NCBI GenBank assembly: GCA_040414495.1
Contig: JBEDUI010000028.1
Location: 1 to 20,444, forward strand
Length of the DNA stretch: 20,444 bases
Reading direction: 5' to 3'
Origin: DATAVB01 sp040414495
GTDB taxonomy: Bacteria; Actinomycetota; Actinomycetes; Mycobacteriales; QHCD01
How positions within the stretch are numbered: position 1 is the first letter of the stretch; each line of letters opens with the position of its first letter. Position numbers and translations under genes: made by a program. Below the pieces are notes generated by a model. That model searched no databases, had not been told where the DNA came from, and saw nothing but the letters and a program-made list of their open reading frames with translations. Of this stretch, positions 7,857 to 14,933 are shown piece after piece.

Positions 7857-8201
7857 CCGCAGGTGTCCCCGACGACCCGGTCCATTCGGCCCGCGACCGG
7901 GACCCTCCGGCGGCTCGGGTCGACGTTCCGGCCGCGCGGCTTCGCGGACCGCGTTGGCCAGGGCCTCCAGGTCGTCGCTGCTCGGCGTCGCGACGTCGAA
8001 CGCGCCCTCGTGCCGGACCAACTCCCACCCGCGCGGCGCGGTCAACCGCATGGCGTGTGCCTCGCACAGGTCGTAACTGTGCGGTTCGGCGTAGGTGGCG
8101 AGCGGACCCACGACGGCGGTGGAGTCGGAGTAGACGTAGGTCAGCGTTGCGACAGCCGCATGGGTACACCCGGTCCGAGAACAGCGCCGCACATGTCTCA
8201 C
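7836..8201 (-). CDS. DUF3499 family protein with a putative zinc-binding motif
   Basis: This 121-residue protein of unknown function matches the actinobacterial DUF3499 family (Rv3258c position). The conserved part is residues 1-70. CSRTGC supplies C7 and C12, then comes AVATLTYVYSDSTAVVGPLATYAEPHSYDLC, with DLCEAH giving a Cys-x-x-His pair; together these look like one zinc site. The tail after about residue 85 is Pro/Gly/Arg-rich and poorly conserved in kind. I start at GTG 8201, which places the CSRTGC motif near the N-terminus as in relatives and avoids overlap with the divergent gene starting at 8285. A longer frame to 8294 is open but unlikely. A TATCGT box ends 8 nt before this GTG. 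A 25-bp duplication covers its 3' end. Confidence 0.85.
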   Translation of the reverse strand: MRHVRRCSRTGCTHAAVATLTYVYSDSTAVVGPLATYAEPHSYDLCEAHAMRLTAPRGWELVRHEGAFDVATPSSDDLEALANAVREAARPERRPEPPEGPGRGPNGPGRRGHLRVVPDPH

Positions 8202-8209
8202 GAACGGCG

Positions 8210-8215
8210 ACGATA
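8210..8215 (-). promoter_or_regulatory. Possible -10 box (TATCGT) for the DUF3499-manB operon
   Basis: On the minus strand TATCGT (TANNNT type) ends 8 nt before GTG 8201, leaving room for a leaderless or nearly leaderless transcript. No ribosome-binding site is seen upstream of this GTG, which agrees. The -35 region is not recognisable. Confidence 0.4.
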
Positions 8216-8272
8216 GACCCAGCGGGTCCCGTGGCGTGGCAGCGGATGCCGTGTCGTGCGGCCGAACGCGGA

Positions 8273-8278
8273 TAGTCT
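8273..8278 (+). promoter_or_regulatory. -10 box TAGTCT of a leaderless promoter
   Basis: TAGTCT is followed by exactly 6 nt and then GTG 8285, so transcription would begin at or next to the start codon. The same hexamer and spacing recur at 9421 before another gene. No ribosome-binding site precedes the GTG. Confidence 0.6.
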
Positions 8279-8284
8279 GGCGCT

Positions 8285-8788
8285 GTGCACTCACCGAGCG
8301 ACCACACCTTCACCGGCGACACCACCGTGGGCTCCCGGTCGCGGCGGCGTCGCGACCGGCATGGCCGCGGACCCCGCGGCATGGTCGTGCCGCCGTCGCT
8401 GCCGCTGTCCCGGACCCGTTCGCAGCAGTTTGACGACCGCGTACTGGACGCGGTGGAACATCTGGAACAGCGCTGGGCCAAGGAACTCGACGGCGTGGAG
8501 TTCGCGGTCGAGGAGGTGCCGGCGGTCGAGGACAACACGACCGCGACCGGCGCCTACGACGAAGAGATCCTCGAAGACGGCTCGGTGCCCTTGGCGCGGC
8601 TGATCCCGGGGCACCGTGCCGACGGGCAGAGCTACCCGCCCCGGATCGTGCTGTACCGCCGGCCGTTGGAGGCCCGGGCCGTCGACCAACTCGACCTGGA
8701 CGACCTGGTGCACGACGTAGTCATCGAGCAGGTGGCGAACCTGCTCGGCATGCACCCCGACGACGTCGACCCGCCCGCTGACGCCTGA
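8285..8788 (+). CDS. Metallopeptidase-like (zincin-fold) family protein, Rv3259 type
   Basis: This 167-residue protein occupies the Rv3259 position, beside whiB2. Such proteins are annotated as zincin-like metallopeptidases of the minimal-metalloprotease type. Residues 1-45 are basic and low in complexity. The conserved core runs from about 46 (RSQQFDDRVLDAVEHLEQRW) through VEFAVEEVP (71-79), PPRIVLYRRPLEARA and LDDLVHDVVIEQVANLLGM (138-156). In classic members that helix carries HExxH; here the segment reads VHDVVIEQVANL, with H143 and E148 but no HExxH, so protease activity is doubtful. The GTG start at 8285 rests on the TAGTCT-N6-GTG arrangement. It is divergent from the DUF3499 gene and convergent with whiB2. 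Confidence 0.85.
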   Translation: MHSPSDHTFTGDTTVGSRSRRRRDRHGRGPRGMVVPPSLPLSRTRSQQFDDRVLDAVEHLEQRWAKELDGVEFAVEEVPAVEDNTTATGAYDEEILEDGSVPLARLIPGHRADGQSYPPRIVLYRRPLEARAVDQLDLDDLVHDVVIEQVANLLGMHPDDVDPPADA

Positions 8789-8807
8789 CCCTCCCCCGGG
8801 TCAGGCG
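8782..8807. terminator. Perfect 10-bp stem-loop between convergent genes
   Basis: CGCCTGACCC (8782-8791) pairs exactly with GGGTCAGGCG (8798-8807) around a 6-nt loop. The metallopeptidase-like gene's TGA stop (8786-8788) lies inside the left arm, and the whiB2 stop is 10 bp beyond. There is no T tract, as is common in high-GC actinobacteria. It could serve both directions. Confidence 0.7.
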
Positions 8808-8817
8808 CAGCGGCGGA

Positions 8818-9102
8818 TCAGACCGCGCGTCGCTTGAGTCGACGACGTTCTCGTTCGGACAGTCCGCCCCAGATGCCGAAGCGCTCGTCGTGTGCCAGGG
8901 CGTACTCCAGGCACTCGGCGCGCACCTCGCAGCCAGTGCAGATCTTCTTGGCCTCGCGGGTGGACCCGCCCTTCTCCGGAAAGAACGCCTCCGGATCGGT
9001 CTGGGCACACAGCGCGCGTTCCTGCCATTCCGGCTCGGTGTCGTCGTCACCAATGAGTACGCTCAGCGCACCTGCCAGGTCCTGCTCTGTGGGCTCACTC
9101 AT
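8818..9102 (-). CDS. whiB2: WhiB-family transcriptional regulator, WhiB2/WhmD type
   Basis: The 94-residue protein is a WhiB-like [4Fe-4S] regulator. Its four cluster cysteines are C32, C55, C58 and C64, in the usual C-x22-C-x2-C-x5-C pattern. The GIWGG turn is at 76-80, and a basic tail (ERERRRLKRRA) acts on DNA or the sigma factor. The acidic N-terminus and the position beside an Rv3259-type gene and fbiA point to WhiB2 (WhmD in M. smegmatis, WhiB in Streptomyces), which is needed for septation in those organisms. The ATG at 9102 has GGAGGG 7 nt upstream. An in-frame ATG at 9171 would add 23 residues that fall in the leader and is unlikely. It is divergent from the GT-C operon, with 330 bp of regulatory-looking sequence between. 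Confidence 0.93.
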   Translation of the reverse strand: MSEPTEQDLAGALSVLIGDDDTEPEWQERALCAQTDPEAFFPEKGGSTREAKKICTGCEVRAECLEYALAHDERFGIWGGLSERERRRLKRRAV

Positions 9103-9130
9103 CGTGATGCCCTCCCAACTTGCTCGACCC

Positions 9131-9157
9131 ACCCCGTGAATGGGGTCCGTAAACCCC
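9131..9157 (-). promoter_or_regulatory. whiB2: Mutually exclusive stems in the probable whiB2 leader
   Basis: ACCCC (9131-9135), GGGGT (9142-9146) and ACCCC (9153-9157) follow one another with 6-nt gaps. The middle GGGGT can pair with either neighbour but not both. They lie about 30-55 nt upstream of the whiB2 ATG, so they would be in its mRNA if the promoter is further out. Stems are only 5 bp, so function is uncertain. Confidence 0.3.
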
Positions 9158-9193
9158 GATGTCCTCCCCATCGCGGCAGCTCACGATGCGAAT

Positions 9194-9220
9194 GACACAT
9201 GTGTGATTACACCCGTGTCG
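9194..9220. promoter_or_regulatory. Nested palindromes upstream of whiB2, possible operator
   Basis: The stretch holds the palindrome ACACATGTGT (9195-9204), the inverted repeat GTGT-GATT-ACAC (9201-9212) and outer arms GACAC (9194-9198) and GTGTC (9215-9219). TTACAC-CC-GTGTCG (9207-9220) is a near-palindrome resembling, but not exactly matching, the BldD consensus. Two further GACAC words, the WhiA-type core, occur at 9307 and 9373. These are candidate developmental-regulator sites for whiB2 and the divergent operon. The rest of 9103-9432 shows no gene. Confidence 0.4.
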
Positions 9221-9397
9221 TTGCGGGCAAGTCAAGCCGGGATCTGGTACGGGAACGGGCTCGCGAAGCTTTCCACCCCATGTCGCGCGTCGGGGTCAGA
9301 GTACGGGACACAGCGGATAGCCCATCTATTAGGCCCCACAACGGGGCGAATCCGCTTCTTCAGCACAGCGCCGACACGGCGCGAAGAGGACCGCTAT

Positions 9398-9426
9398 AGG
9401 ACGACATGGGTTAGACCCCGTAGTCT
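9398..9426 (+). promoter_or_regulatory. Leaderless promoter of the GT-C/F420 operon
   Basis: AGGACG (9398-9403, keeping the GAC of TTGACA) and TAGTCT (9421-9426) are separated by 17 nt. Exactly 6 nt lie between TAGTCT and the ATG at 9433. There is no ribosome-binding site, fitting a leaderless transcript. Confidence 0.55.
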
Positions 9427-9432
9427 GCCGCC

Positions 9433-11031
9433 ATGGCTTTACCGTCGGCAGTACTTTCCTTGACGGCGGACATCCGACGCCCCATTGATCGCCGGACCAC
9501 ACGACTCGTCTGGATCGGCGTGCTCGGCGCGGTCGCGACGTTCACGGGACTGGCGCTGATCTGGATCTTCGCGGTGCCCCCATTCCTACCGGCCGACGAG
9601 AGCGCGCACACCGATTACGCCGTCCAAGTCACGCACGGTCACCTGCCGGTCGCCGGGCAACCGTTCCACGCCGAGTTCCCGCGTCAGGGCCAGCGGTCGC
9701 TGCGGCAGCACGTCTCGAACCACCCGCCGCTCTATTACGTCCTCGCCGGTCCGGTACTGCGGATTGGTCAGGCGATCGACCGCCCGATGGTCGGCATTCT
9801 GGCCACCCGCGGGCTGACCGCGATCTTCGGCGTCATCGTCGTGGCGCTGACCGCGCTGCTGGCCGGCATCATCGCCCGCCAGGCCAGCCCGCGCGCCCGC
9901 GCCCAGTTGATGATCGCCGCGGCCGGTCTGGTCGCCACCGTCCCGTCGTTCGTCGCGGCGGCCGGGGCCATCCAGAACGACTCGATCACGATCGCGTTCA
10001 CGCTGGCGGCGCTGGTGCTGTTGGCCCTCGTCGTACGCCGCGGCGCCACCCCGAAGCTCATCGCCGCGCTCGCGATCGTCTGCACGCTGGGCATGCTGTG
10101 CCGCTCCACGTTCATCCAGGTGCTCCTGGTCGTGTTGATCACGGTCGCCCTCGCGGCGCTCTGGCCCGAGCAGGGTCAGCGGTTCTTCCCGTTGCAGCGC
10201 TACCGGGTACGGGCCGCGGTCATCCAGGTCGCCGTGATCGGCGGCGTCTCGTTCATCGGCGCCAGTTGGTTCTATTTCCTCAACAAGCACCGGTACGGGG
10301 ATTTCGTCGGCGGTTCGGCGGTCTATCCATTGGTGGCCGGCCGGCCCATGGAACCGGGCGCCGAGAACCTGTTCAGCTTCTTCACCTACCCCCGTTCCTG
10401 GTGGATCCAGATCGTGCAGCTGGCCGGTGGTTACGGCGAGCTGCGGCTGACCCAGCCCGTTCAAACCGTGCACGTGACGACTCTGCTGTCGGTGATCCTC
10501 ATGGCCGCGTTGGCCGCCGTGTTCGTCGCGCTGGGCCGGGGCAAGCGGTGGGACGACCGCCGCGGCTGGATGCTGGTCGCCGGCCTGTTCGTTGTGCTCG
10601 CGATTTCGTTCCTTGAGCTGGCCGACCACGCGACCCAGCACGGCAGCGAGAACAACCGCTATCTGCTGGACGGCCTCGCGTTCTGGGGCGTCGGGGTCGG
10701 CGCGGGGCTGCTAATGCTCGGTTGGCGCCGACTGCCGGTGATCCCCCTGCTGGTCAGCCTCATCGGTGTGTACGGCTCGCTCCATTACACGTTGGTCATC
10801 GCCCGCCGGCAGCCGCTGCTGAATGGGCGCGGCTGGTTCGACGCGCTCGCGACGAGCATGGACCACCTCGGCATGCCGGGGGCGCGGGGAATCCTCGTAC
10901 TGTTCCTGGCGCTGATCGTGGCCGGAGTCGCGGCCCAGGCCGTGGCGCTGACCTGGTTGGGCAACCGCCTGGCCACCGCGCCCGTCACCGCGACGGCCCT
11001 GGAACGCACGCCGCAGGAGGCGACTGCATGA
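9433..11031 (+). CDS. Polytopic membrane protein, DUF2142/GT-C glycosyltransferase-like (copy 1)
   Basis: This 532-residue protein has about ten to twelve hydrophobic segments. It shows the layout of GT-C enzymes that take sugar from a polyprenyl-phosphate carrier at the membrane. After the first membrane helix (about 25-48) the loop FLPADESAH carries the acidic pair D55/E56, the expected catalytic or metal site. SNHPPLYY (95-102), IQNDS (180-184), RYGD, and NNRYLLDG near the C-terminus are shared with the next gene. They fit DUF2142 proteins. The donor and acceptor are unknown; mannose is suggested only by neighbours. The ATG follows TAGTCT by 6 nt. It opens a tight five-gene run ending at 15505 and has no counterpart that I recall between whiB2 and fbiA in M. 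tuberculosis. Confidence 0.82.
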   Translation: MALPSAVLSLTADIRRPIDRRTTRLVWIGVLGAVATFTGLALIWIFAVPPFLPADESAHTDYAVQVTHGHLPVAGQPFHAEFPRQGQRSLRQHVSNHPPLYYVLAGPVLRIGQAIDRPMVGILATRGLTAIFGVIVVALTALLAGIIARQASPRARAQLMIAAAGLVATVPSFVAAAGAIQNDSITIAFTLAALVLLALVVRRGATPKLIAALAIVCTLGMLCRSTFIQVLLVVLITVALAALWPEQGQRFFPLQRYRVRAAVIQVAVIGGVSFIGASWFYFLNKHRYGDFVGGSAVYPLVAGRPMEPGAENLFSFFTYPRSWWIQIVQLAGGYGELRLTQPVQTVHVTTLLSVILMAALAAVFVALGRGKRWDDRRGWMLVAGLFVVLAISFLELADHATQHGSENNRYLLDGLAFWGVGVGAGLLMLGWRRLPVIPLLVSLIGVYGSLHYTLVIARRQPLLNGRGWFDALATSMDHLGMPGARGILVLFLALIVAGVAAQAVALTWLGNRLATAPVTATALERTPQEATA

Positions 11032-11048
11032 CCTCGCGTGCCCGCTGA
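11028..11048 (+). other. Six-codon ORF with ideal ribosome-binding site at the GT-C junction
   Basis: AGGAGG (11015-11020) sits 7 nt before an ATG at 11028 that overlaps the upstream TGA stop as ATGA. That ATG reads only MTSRAR before TGA at 11046. The following gene is in another frame. It may be a leader for reinitiation, or the true start disrupted by one extra base. Confidence 0.55.
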
Positions 11049-12618
11049 GGCCCTCCCCACCAGCCATCGTGCGCAGTCAGAGTCGACCGTGCACCGGACT
11101 GCGGTGCGACTCGGTCTGGGCGGCGCGATCGTCACGTTGGCCGGCGGGGTCTTGCTGCGTACCCTCGCCGCGCGGCCGTTCCTGCCGGTCGACGAGAGCG
11201 CCAACGTCGCCTACGCCATGCAGATCACGAAGGGCCACATCCCGGTCGCCGGGCCGCATCCGATCCACCCGCAGTTCCCCGGCCAGCGGGCCGCCGCGCA
11301 GCACGCCTCCAACCACCCGCCGCTCTACCACGCCATCGTCGGCCCGATCCTGCGAGCGTCGCTGGCGTTGCACCACCCGGAGGCCGGCGTCATCCTGGCC
11401 CGCCTGGTCAATCTGCTCTTCGCCGCGGTCGCGGTGCTGCTGGCCGGGCTGCTGGCCTGGACGCTGAGCGCCGGCATGGAACGGAGCGAGGGCGATACGA
11501 CGGGACGTCGCCGCCGGATCATGCTCACTGTCGGCGCGGCCGGACTGACCGGCGCCCTGCCGCACCTGGTCACCGCGGCCGGGATCGTGGAGAACGACTC
11601 GCTGTCGACGGCGTTGGTGCTGGCCGCGCTGCTGATGATGGTCCGGATCGTGATGCTGGGCCGGACCGCCGGCCGGCTCGCCGGGCTGGCGGCCAGCTGC
11701 GCCGCCGCGTCGCTCACCCGGGTCACCAGCGTGCCGACCGTACTGATCATCTGCGCCACCATCGGGCTGGCCGGGCTGCTCTGGCCGGCCGACCCGAACT
11801 GGGGCTGGGGTCGGCGGATCGGCGATGCGGTGTGGCCGCCGGCGGTGGTGCTGGCGGCGACCGCGGCCGTGGCCGGTTGGTTCCTGGTGCTGAACCAGCG
11901 TCGGTACGGGGACTGGAGCGGCGGCAAGGCGGTGCAGTCGCTGATCCACGCGCACGAGCCGGGCGCGACCGGCGACGTGCACTACGTACTGGACCGGTTC
12001 AGCTGGCTGCTGCAGCTGCAGGAGATCGTCGGCGGCCCGGACTCCCGGCACGGTCACTACCCGGACTCGACCCGACCGCTGGCCTTGGCCCTGCTCCTGC
12101 TGCTGGGAATCGGCGTGGTGGCGCTGGTGGGCCGGATCGTGTTCGGTCAGATCCGGTTCACCGGCCGGATGACGTTGTGCCTGGCAGTGCTGGCCGTCGT
12201 GTTGTGCGCCAGTATGGGCGAGATCGCGGTACACGCGGTGGCCGGTGGGCTGCCGCACGGGCGCTACCTGTTGCCGGCGGCGGGCGCGTTTCTGGTCGCC
12301 GCGGCCGCCTGTCTGATGGCGTACCCGATACGGCTCGGGCCGCTCGCGCTCGGGGCCGTACTGGTCCTGGAGTGCTGGGGCACGATACGTACGCTCACCA
12401 CCCAGCTCGACCGGGCGTACCCGGACCTTGACATGTGGCAGACATTGCGGGCCGGCCTGGACGCGGTGGGCATCCCAGCCCCAAGCCTCGTTCTGATCGC
12501 GCTGCTGGTGCTGATGGGCGGCGGCGTGCTGCTGCAGGTCGGCACGCTGTGCGGAGTCACCTTCGTCCGGCGGGCGCCGAGCGCCGATCCGGCCGAGGCC
12601 CTGACCGAGGCGGTCTGA
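11038..12618 (+). CDS. Polytopic membrane protein, DUF2142/GT-C glycosyltransferase-like (copy 2)
   Basis: This 526-residue protein is a paralogue of the preceding gene. They share FLPxDESA (D52/E53), the GHxPVAG stretch, SNHPPLY (91-97), the NDS motif in a membrane-adjacent loop, RYGDxxGG and GRYLLP near the C-terminus. About ten to twelve hydrophobic segments are visible. It probably transfers a lipid-linked sugar at the membrane; the substrate is unknown. The start is uncertain. GTG 11038 opens the longest frame and GTG 11089 is a second option. Neither has a ribosome-binding site at the right distance, while a perfect site serves an out-of-frame ATG at 11028. Deleting one base (for example T11046) would join that ATG to this frame. 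fbiA follows 12 bp after the stop. Confidence 0.8.
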   Translation: MPAEALPTSHRAQSESTVHRTAVRLGLGGAIVTLAGGVLLRTLAARPFLPVDESANVAYAMQITKGHIPVAGPHPIHPQFPGQRAAAQHASNHPPLYHAIVGPILRASLALHHPEAGVILARLVNLLFAAVAVLLAGLLAWTLSAGMERSEGDTTGRRRRIMLTVGAAGLTGALPHLVTAAGIVENDSLSTALVLAALLMMVRIVMLGRTAGRLAGLAASCAAASLTRVTSVPTVLIICATIGLAGLLWPADPNWGWGRRIGDAVWPPAVVLAATAAVAGWFLVLNQRRYGDWSGGKAVQSLIHAHEPGATGDVHYVLDRFSWLLQLQEIVGGPDSRHGHYPDSTRPLALALLLLLGIGVVALVGRIVFGQIRFTGRMTLCLAVLAVVLCASMGEIAVHAVAGGLPHGRYLLPAAGAFLVAAAACLMAYPIRLGPLALGAVLVLECWGTIRTLTTQLDRAYPDLDMWQTLRAGLDAVGIPAPSLVLIALLVLMGGGVLLQVGTLCGVTFVRRAPSADPAEALTEAV

Positions 12619-12630
12619 CACGATGAGCGG

Positions 12631-13596
12631 GTGCACATCCTCGCGCTGGCCGGAGGCATCGGAGGCGCCCGGTTCCTGACCGGGATGAAGGCCCTCCTTG
12701 CCGAACGGGCCGACCCCTCGGACCACATCACCGTCATCTGCAACACCGGCGATGACCTCACCCTGCACGGGCTGCGGATCTGCCCCGACCTGGACACGGT
12801 GATGTACACGCTTGGCGGCGGCATCGAATCCACCCAGGGCTGGGGCCGCAGCCAGGAAACCTGGAGTATCAAAGAGGAACTGGCCGCGTACGAGGTCGGA
12901 CCGGACTGGTTCGGCCTGGGCGACCGGGACATCGCCACCCACCTGGTCCGCACGCAGATGCTGGACGCCGGTTATCCCCTCTCGGCGGTGACCGAGGCGC
13001 TGTGCAATCGCTGGCAGCCGGGCGTACGGATGCTGCCGATGAGCGACGAGCGGGTCGAGACCCACGTCGTGATCGTCGAGGACGGCAAGCGCCGCGCGAT
13101 CCACTTCCAGGAGTGGTGGCTCAAGCTGCACGCGAAGGTACCGGCGGCGCAGTTCGTACAGGTCGGCGTGCAGGATGCCAAGCCGGCGCCGGGAGTGTTG
13201 GACGCGATCGCCGACGCCGACGTCGTGGTGCTGGCGCCGAGTAACCCGGTGGTCAGCGTCGGAATGATCCTGGGCGTGCCCGGCATTGCCGACGCGCTGC
13301 GGTCCGGGCCGGCGCCGATCGTCGGATTATCCCCGATCGTCGGCGGCGCGCCGGTGCGGGGCATGGCCGATGCCTGCTTGAGCGCGATCGGGGTGCAGAC
13401 CTCAGCCGAGGCGGTCGGCCGGCATTACGGCGCCCGTTCCGCCGGTGGGCTGTTGGATGGCTGGCTGATCGACTCCGGCGATTCCGCCGATGTTCCGGGC
13501 GTCGCCGTACGGGCGGTGCCGCTGCTGATGACCGACGTTGCCGCGACCGCCGCGATGGCCGGCGCGGCCTTGGACCTGGTGGGGTTGCCACGATGA
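12631..13596 (+). CDS. fbiA: 2-phospho-L-lactate transferase family protein of F420 biosynthesis
   Basis: FbiA (CofD) joins the guanylyl-activated phospho-C3 unit to the deazaflavin FO. In actinobacteria the C3 unit is phosphoenolpyruvate, giving dehydro-F420-0. The 321-residue protein has the usual length. It shows the N-terminal loop LAGGIGGARF (6-15), the NTGDD motif (38-42) that binds metal and FO, PDLDTVMYTL (52-61), and the second nucleotide-binding stretch LAPSNPVVSVGMIL. The GTG at 12631 was chosen because the family begins immediately before the first strand (MHILALAGG). CACGAT ends 6 nt before this GTG, one base off a leaderless -10 box, so fbiA may have its own promoter inside the operon. 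Its stop overlaps the fbiB start by 4 bp. Confidence 0.95.
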   Translation: MHILALAGGIGGARFLTGMKALLAERADPSDHITVICNTGDDLTLHGLRICPDLDTVMYTLGGGIESTQGWGRSQETWSIKEELAAYEVGPDWFGLGDRDIATHLVRTQMLDAGYPLSAVTEALCNRWQPGVRMLPMSDERVETHVVIVEDGKRRAIHFQEWWLKLHAKVPAAQFVQVGVQDAKPAPGVLDAIADADVVVLAPSNPVVSVGMILGVPGIADALRSGPAPIVGLSPIVGGAPVRGMADACLSAIGVQTSAEAVGRHYGARSAGGLLDGWLIDSGDSADVPGVAVRAVPLLMTDVAATAAMAGAALDLVGLPR

Positions 13597-14933
13597 GCGC
13601 ACCAGCGCCGGATCGACTCGAAGTACTGCCTGTGGGCGGGATCCCGGAGTTGCGGCCCGGCGACGACCTGCCCGGGCTGATCGCCAAACGGGCGCCCTGG
13701 CTGCAAGACGGCGACGTCGTGGTCGTCACCTCCAAGGCAGTGTCCAAAGTGGAGGGACGGCTGGTCGCCGTACCGACCGATCCCGAGGAGCGGGAGGCGG
13801 CGCGCCAGCAGGCGATCACCGACGAGGCGGTCCGGGTCGTCGCGTCGCGGATGTCGACCCGCATCGTGGAGACCCGGCACGGGTTCGTCATCGCCGCCGC
13901 CGGGGTGGATGCCTCCAACGTGCAGGCCGACGAAATCGCCTTGCTGCCGCTGGATTCGGACGAGTCGGCGCAACGGATCCGGGCCGGACTGGCCGACGCG
14001 CTCGGGGTCAACGTGGCCGTGATCGTCAGCGATACCGCCGGGCGGGCCTGGCGGGTCGGCGTCACCGACCACGCAATCGGGGTAGCCGGCATGACCGCGT
14101 TGGTCAGCCTGCGCGGCGAGACCGACCCGACGGGCCACGTGCTGTCGGTGACCGAGGTCGCGGTGGCCGACGAGGCCGCGGCCGCGGCCGATCTGGTCAA
14201 GGGCAAGCTCACCGGCATTCCGGTCGCCGTGGTCCGCGGACTGTCCACAGTGGACGACAAGCAGGGCGTACGGCCGTTGGTCCGTGGCTCGCAGGCCGAC
14301 CTGTTCTCGCTTGGTACCGAGGAGGCGGTGGCGCAGGGCCGGCGCGAGGCCGTACTGGCCCGCCGCTCGGTCCGTACCTTCACCGACGAGCCGGTCGATC
14401 CGGCCGCGGTCCGCCGGGCCATCGCGGCCGGCCTCACCGCGCCGGCCCCGCACCACACCACGCCGTGGCGGTTCGTCGTGGTCGAGACGCCGGAGGTACG
14501 GCAGCGGCTGCTGGACGCGATGCGTGAGCAGTGGACCCGGGACCTGCAGGGCGACGGCTTCAGCCCGGAGCAGATCGCCCGCCGGTTGCGCCGCGGCGAC
14601 CTGCTGGTCGAGGCGCCGCTGTTGGTGGTGCCGGCTCTGGTCACGACCGGCGGCGCCCATCCCTATCCGGACCCGCGCCGCTCGGACGCCGAACGCACGA
14701 TGTTCCACGTCGCGATGGGCGCCGGCGTGGAGAACTTCCTGGTCGCGCTGGCGGCCGAGGGCCTCGGCTCGTGCTGGGTCTCCTCGACGTTGTTCTGCGC
14801 CGACCTGGTCCGGGCGCAGCTGGAGCTGCCGGAGGACTGGCAGCCGATGGGCTCGGTCGCCATCGGACATGCCGCCACCGACCCGGCGCCCCGGCCCGAC
14901 CGGGACCCGGCGGACTTCATCCTGCAGCGATGA
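13593..14933 (+). CDS. fbiB: Bifunctional F420 gamma-glutamyl ligase/nitroreductase-domain protein
   Basis: FbiB adds the gamma-linked glutamate tail to F420-0 and, through its C-terminal FMN-dependent domain, reduces dehydro-F420-0. The 446-residue protein is the full-length actinobacterial fusion. The CofE-type ligase domain spans about 1-245 (PVGGIPELRPGDDLPGLI, VVVTSKAVSKVEGR, VIVSDTAGRAWRVG). The nitroreductase-like domain begins near RRSVRTFTDEPVDPAAVRRAI (about 252) and ends with SVAIGHAA close to the C-terminus. The ATG overlaps the fbiA stop as ATGA, and its own stop overlaps the NUDIX gene start in the same way, indicating translational coupling of the three genes. Both domains look intact. 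Confidence 0.95.
   Translation: MSAPAPDRLEVLPVGGIPELRPGDDLPGLIAKRAPWLQDGDVVVVTSKAVSKVEGRLVAVPTDPEEREAARQQAITDEAVRVVASRMSTRIVETRHGFVIAAAGVDASNVQADEIALLPLDSDESAQRIRAGLADALGVNVAVIVSDTAGRAWRVGVTDHAIGVAGMTALVSLRGETDPTGHVLSVTEVAVADEAAAAADLVKGKLTGIPVAVVRGLSTVDDKQGVRPLVRGSQADLFSLGTEEAVAQGRREAVLARRSVRTFTDEPVDPAAVRRAIAAGLTAPAPHHTTPWRFVVVETPEVRQRLLDAMREQWTRDLQGDGFSPEQIARRLRRGDLLVEAPLLVVPALVTTGGAHPYPDPRRSDAERTMFHVAMGAGVENFLVALAAEGLGSCWVSSTLFCADLVRAQLELPEDWQPMGSVAIGHAATDPAPRPDRDPADFILQR

Noticed and set aside
8202..8294. Longer N-terminus for the DUF3499 protein
   Set aside because: It would overlap the divergent gene starting at 8285 and its promoter; the family begins just before CSRTGC.
11077..13131. 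684-codon open frame on the minus strand
   Set aside because: It lies antisense to the second GT-C gene and fbiA, both clear families. Its product is rich in Arg, Gln, Gly and His, as expected of a high-GC shadow frame.
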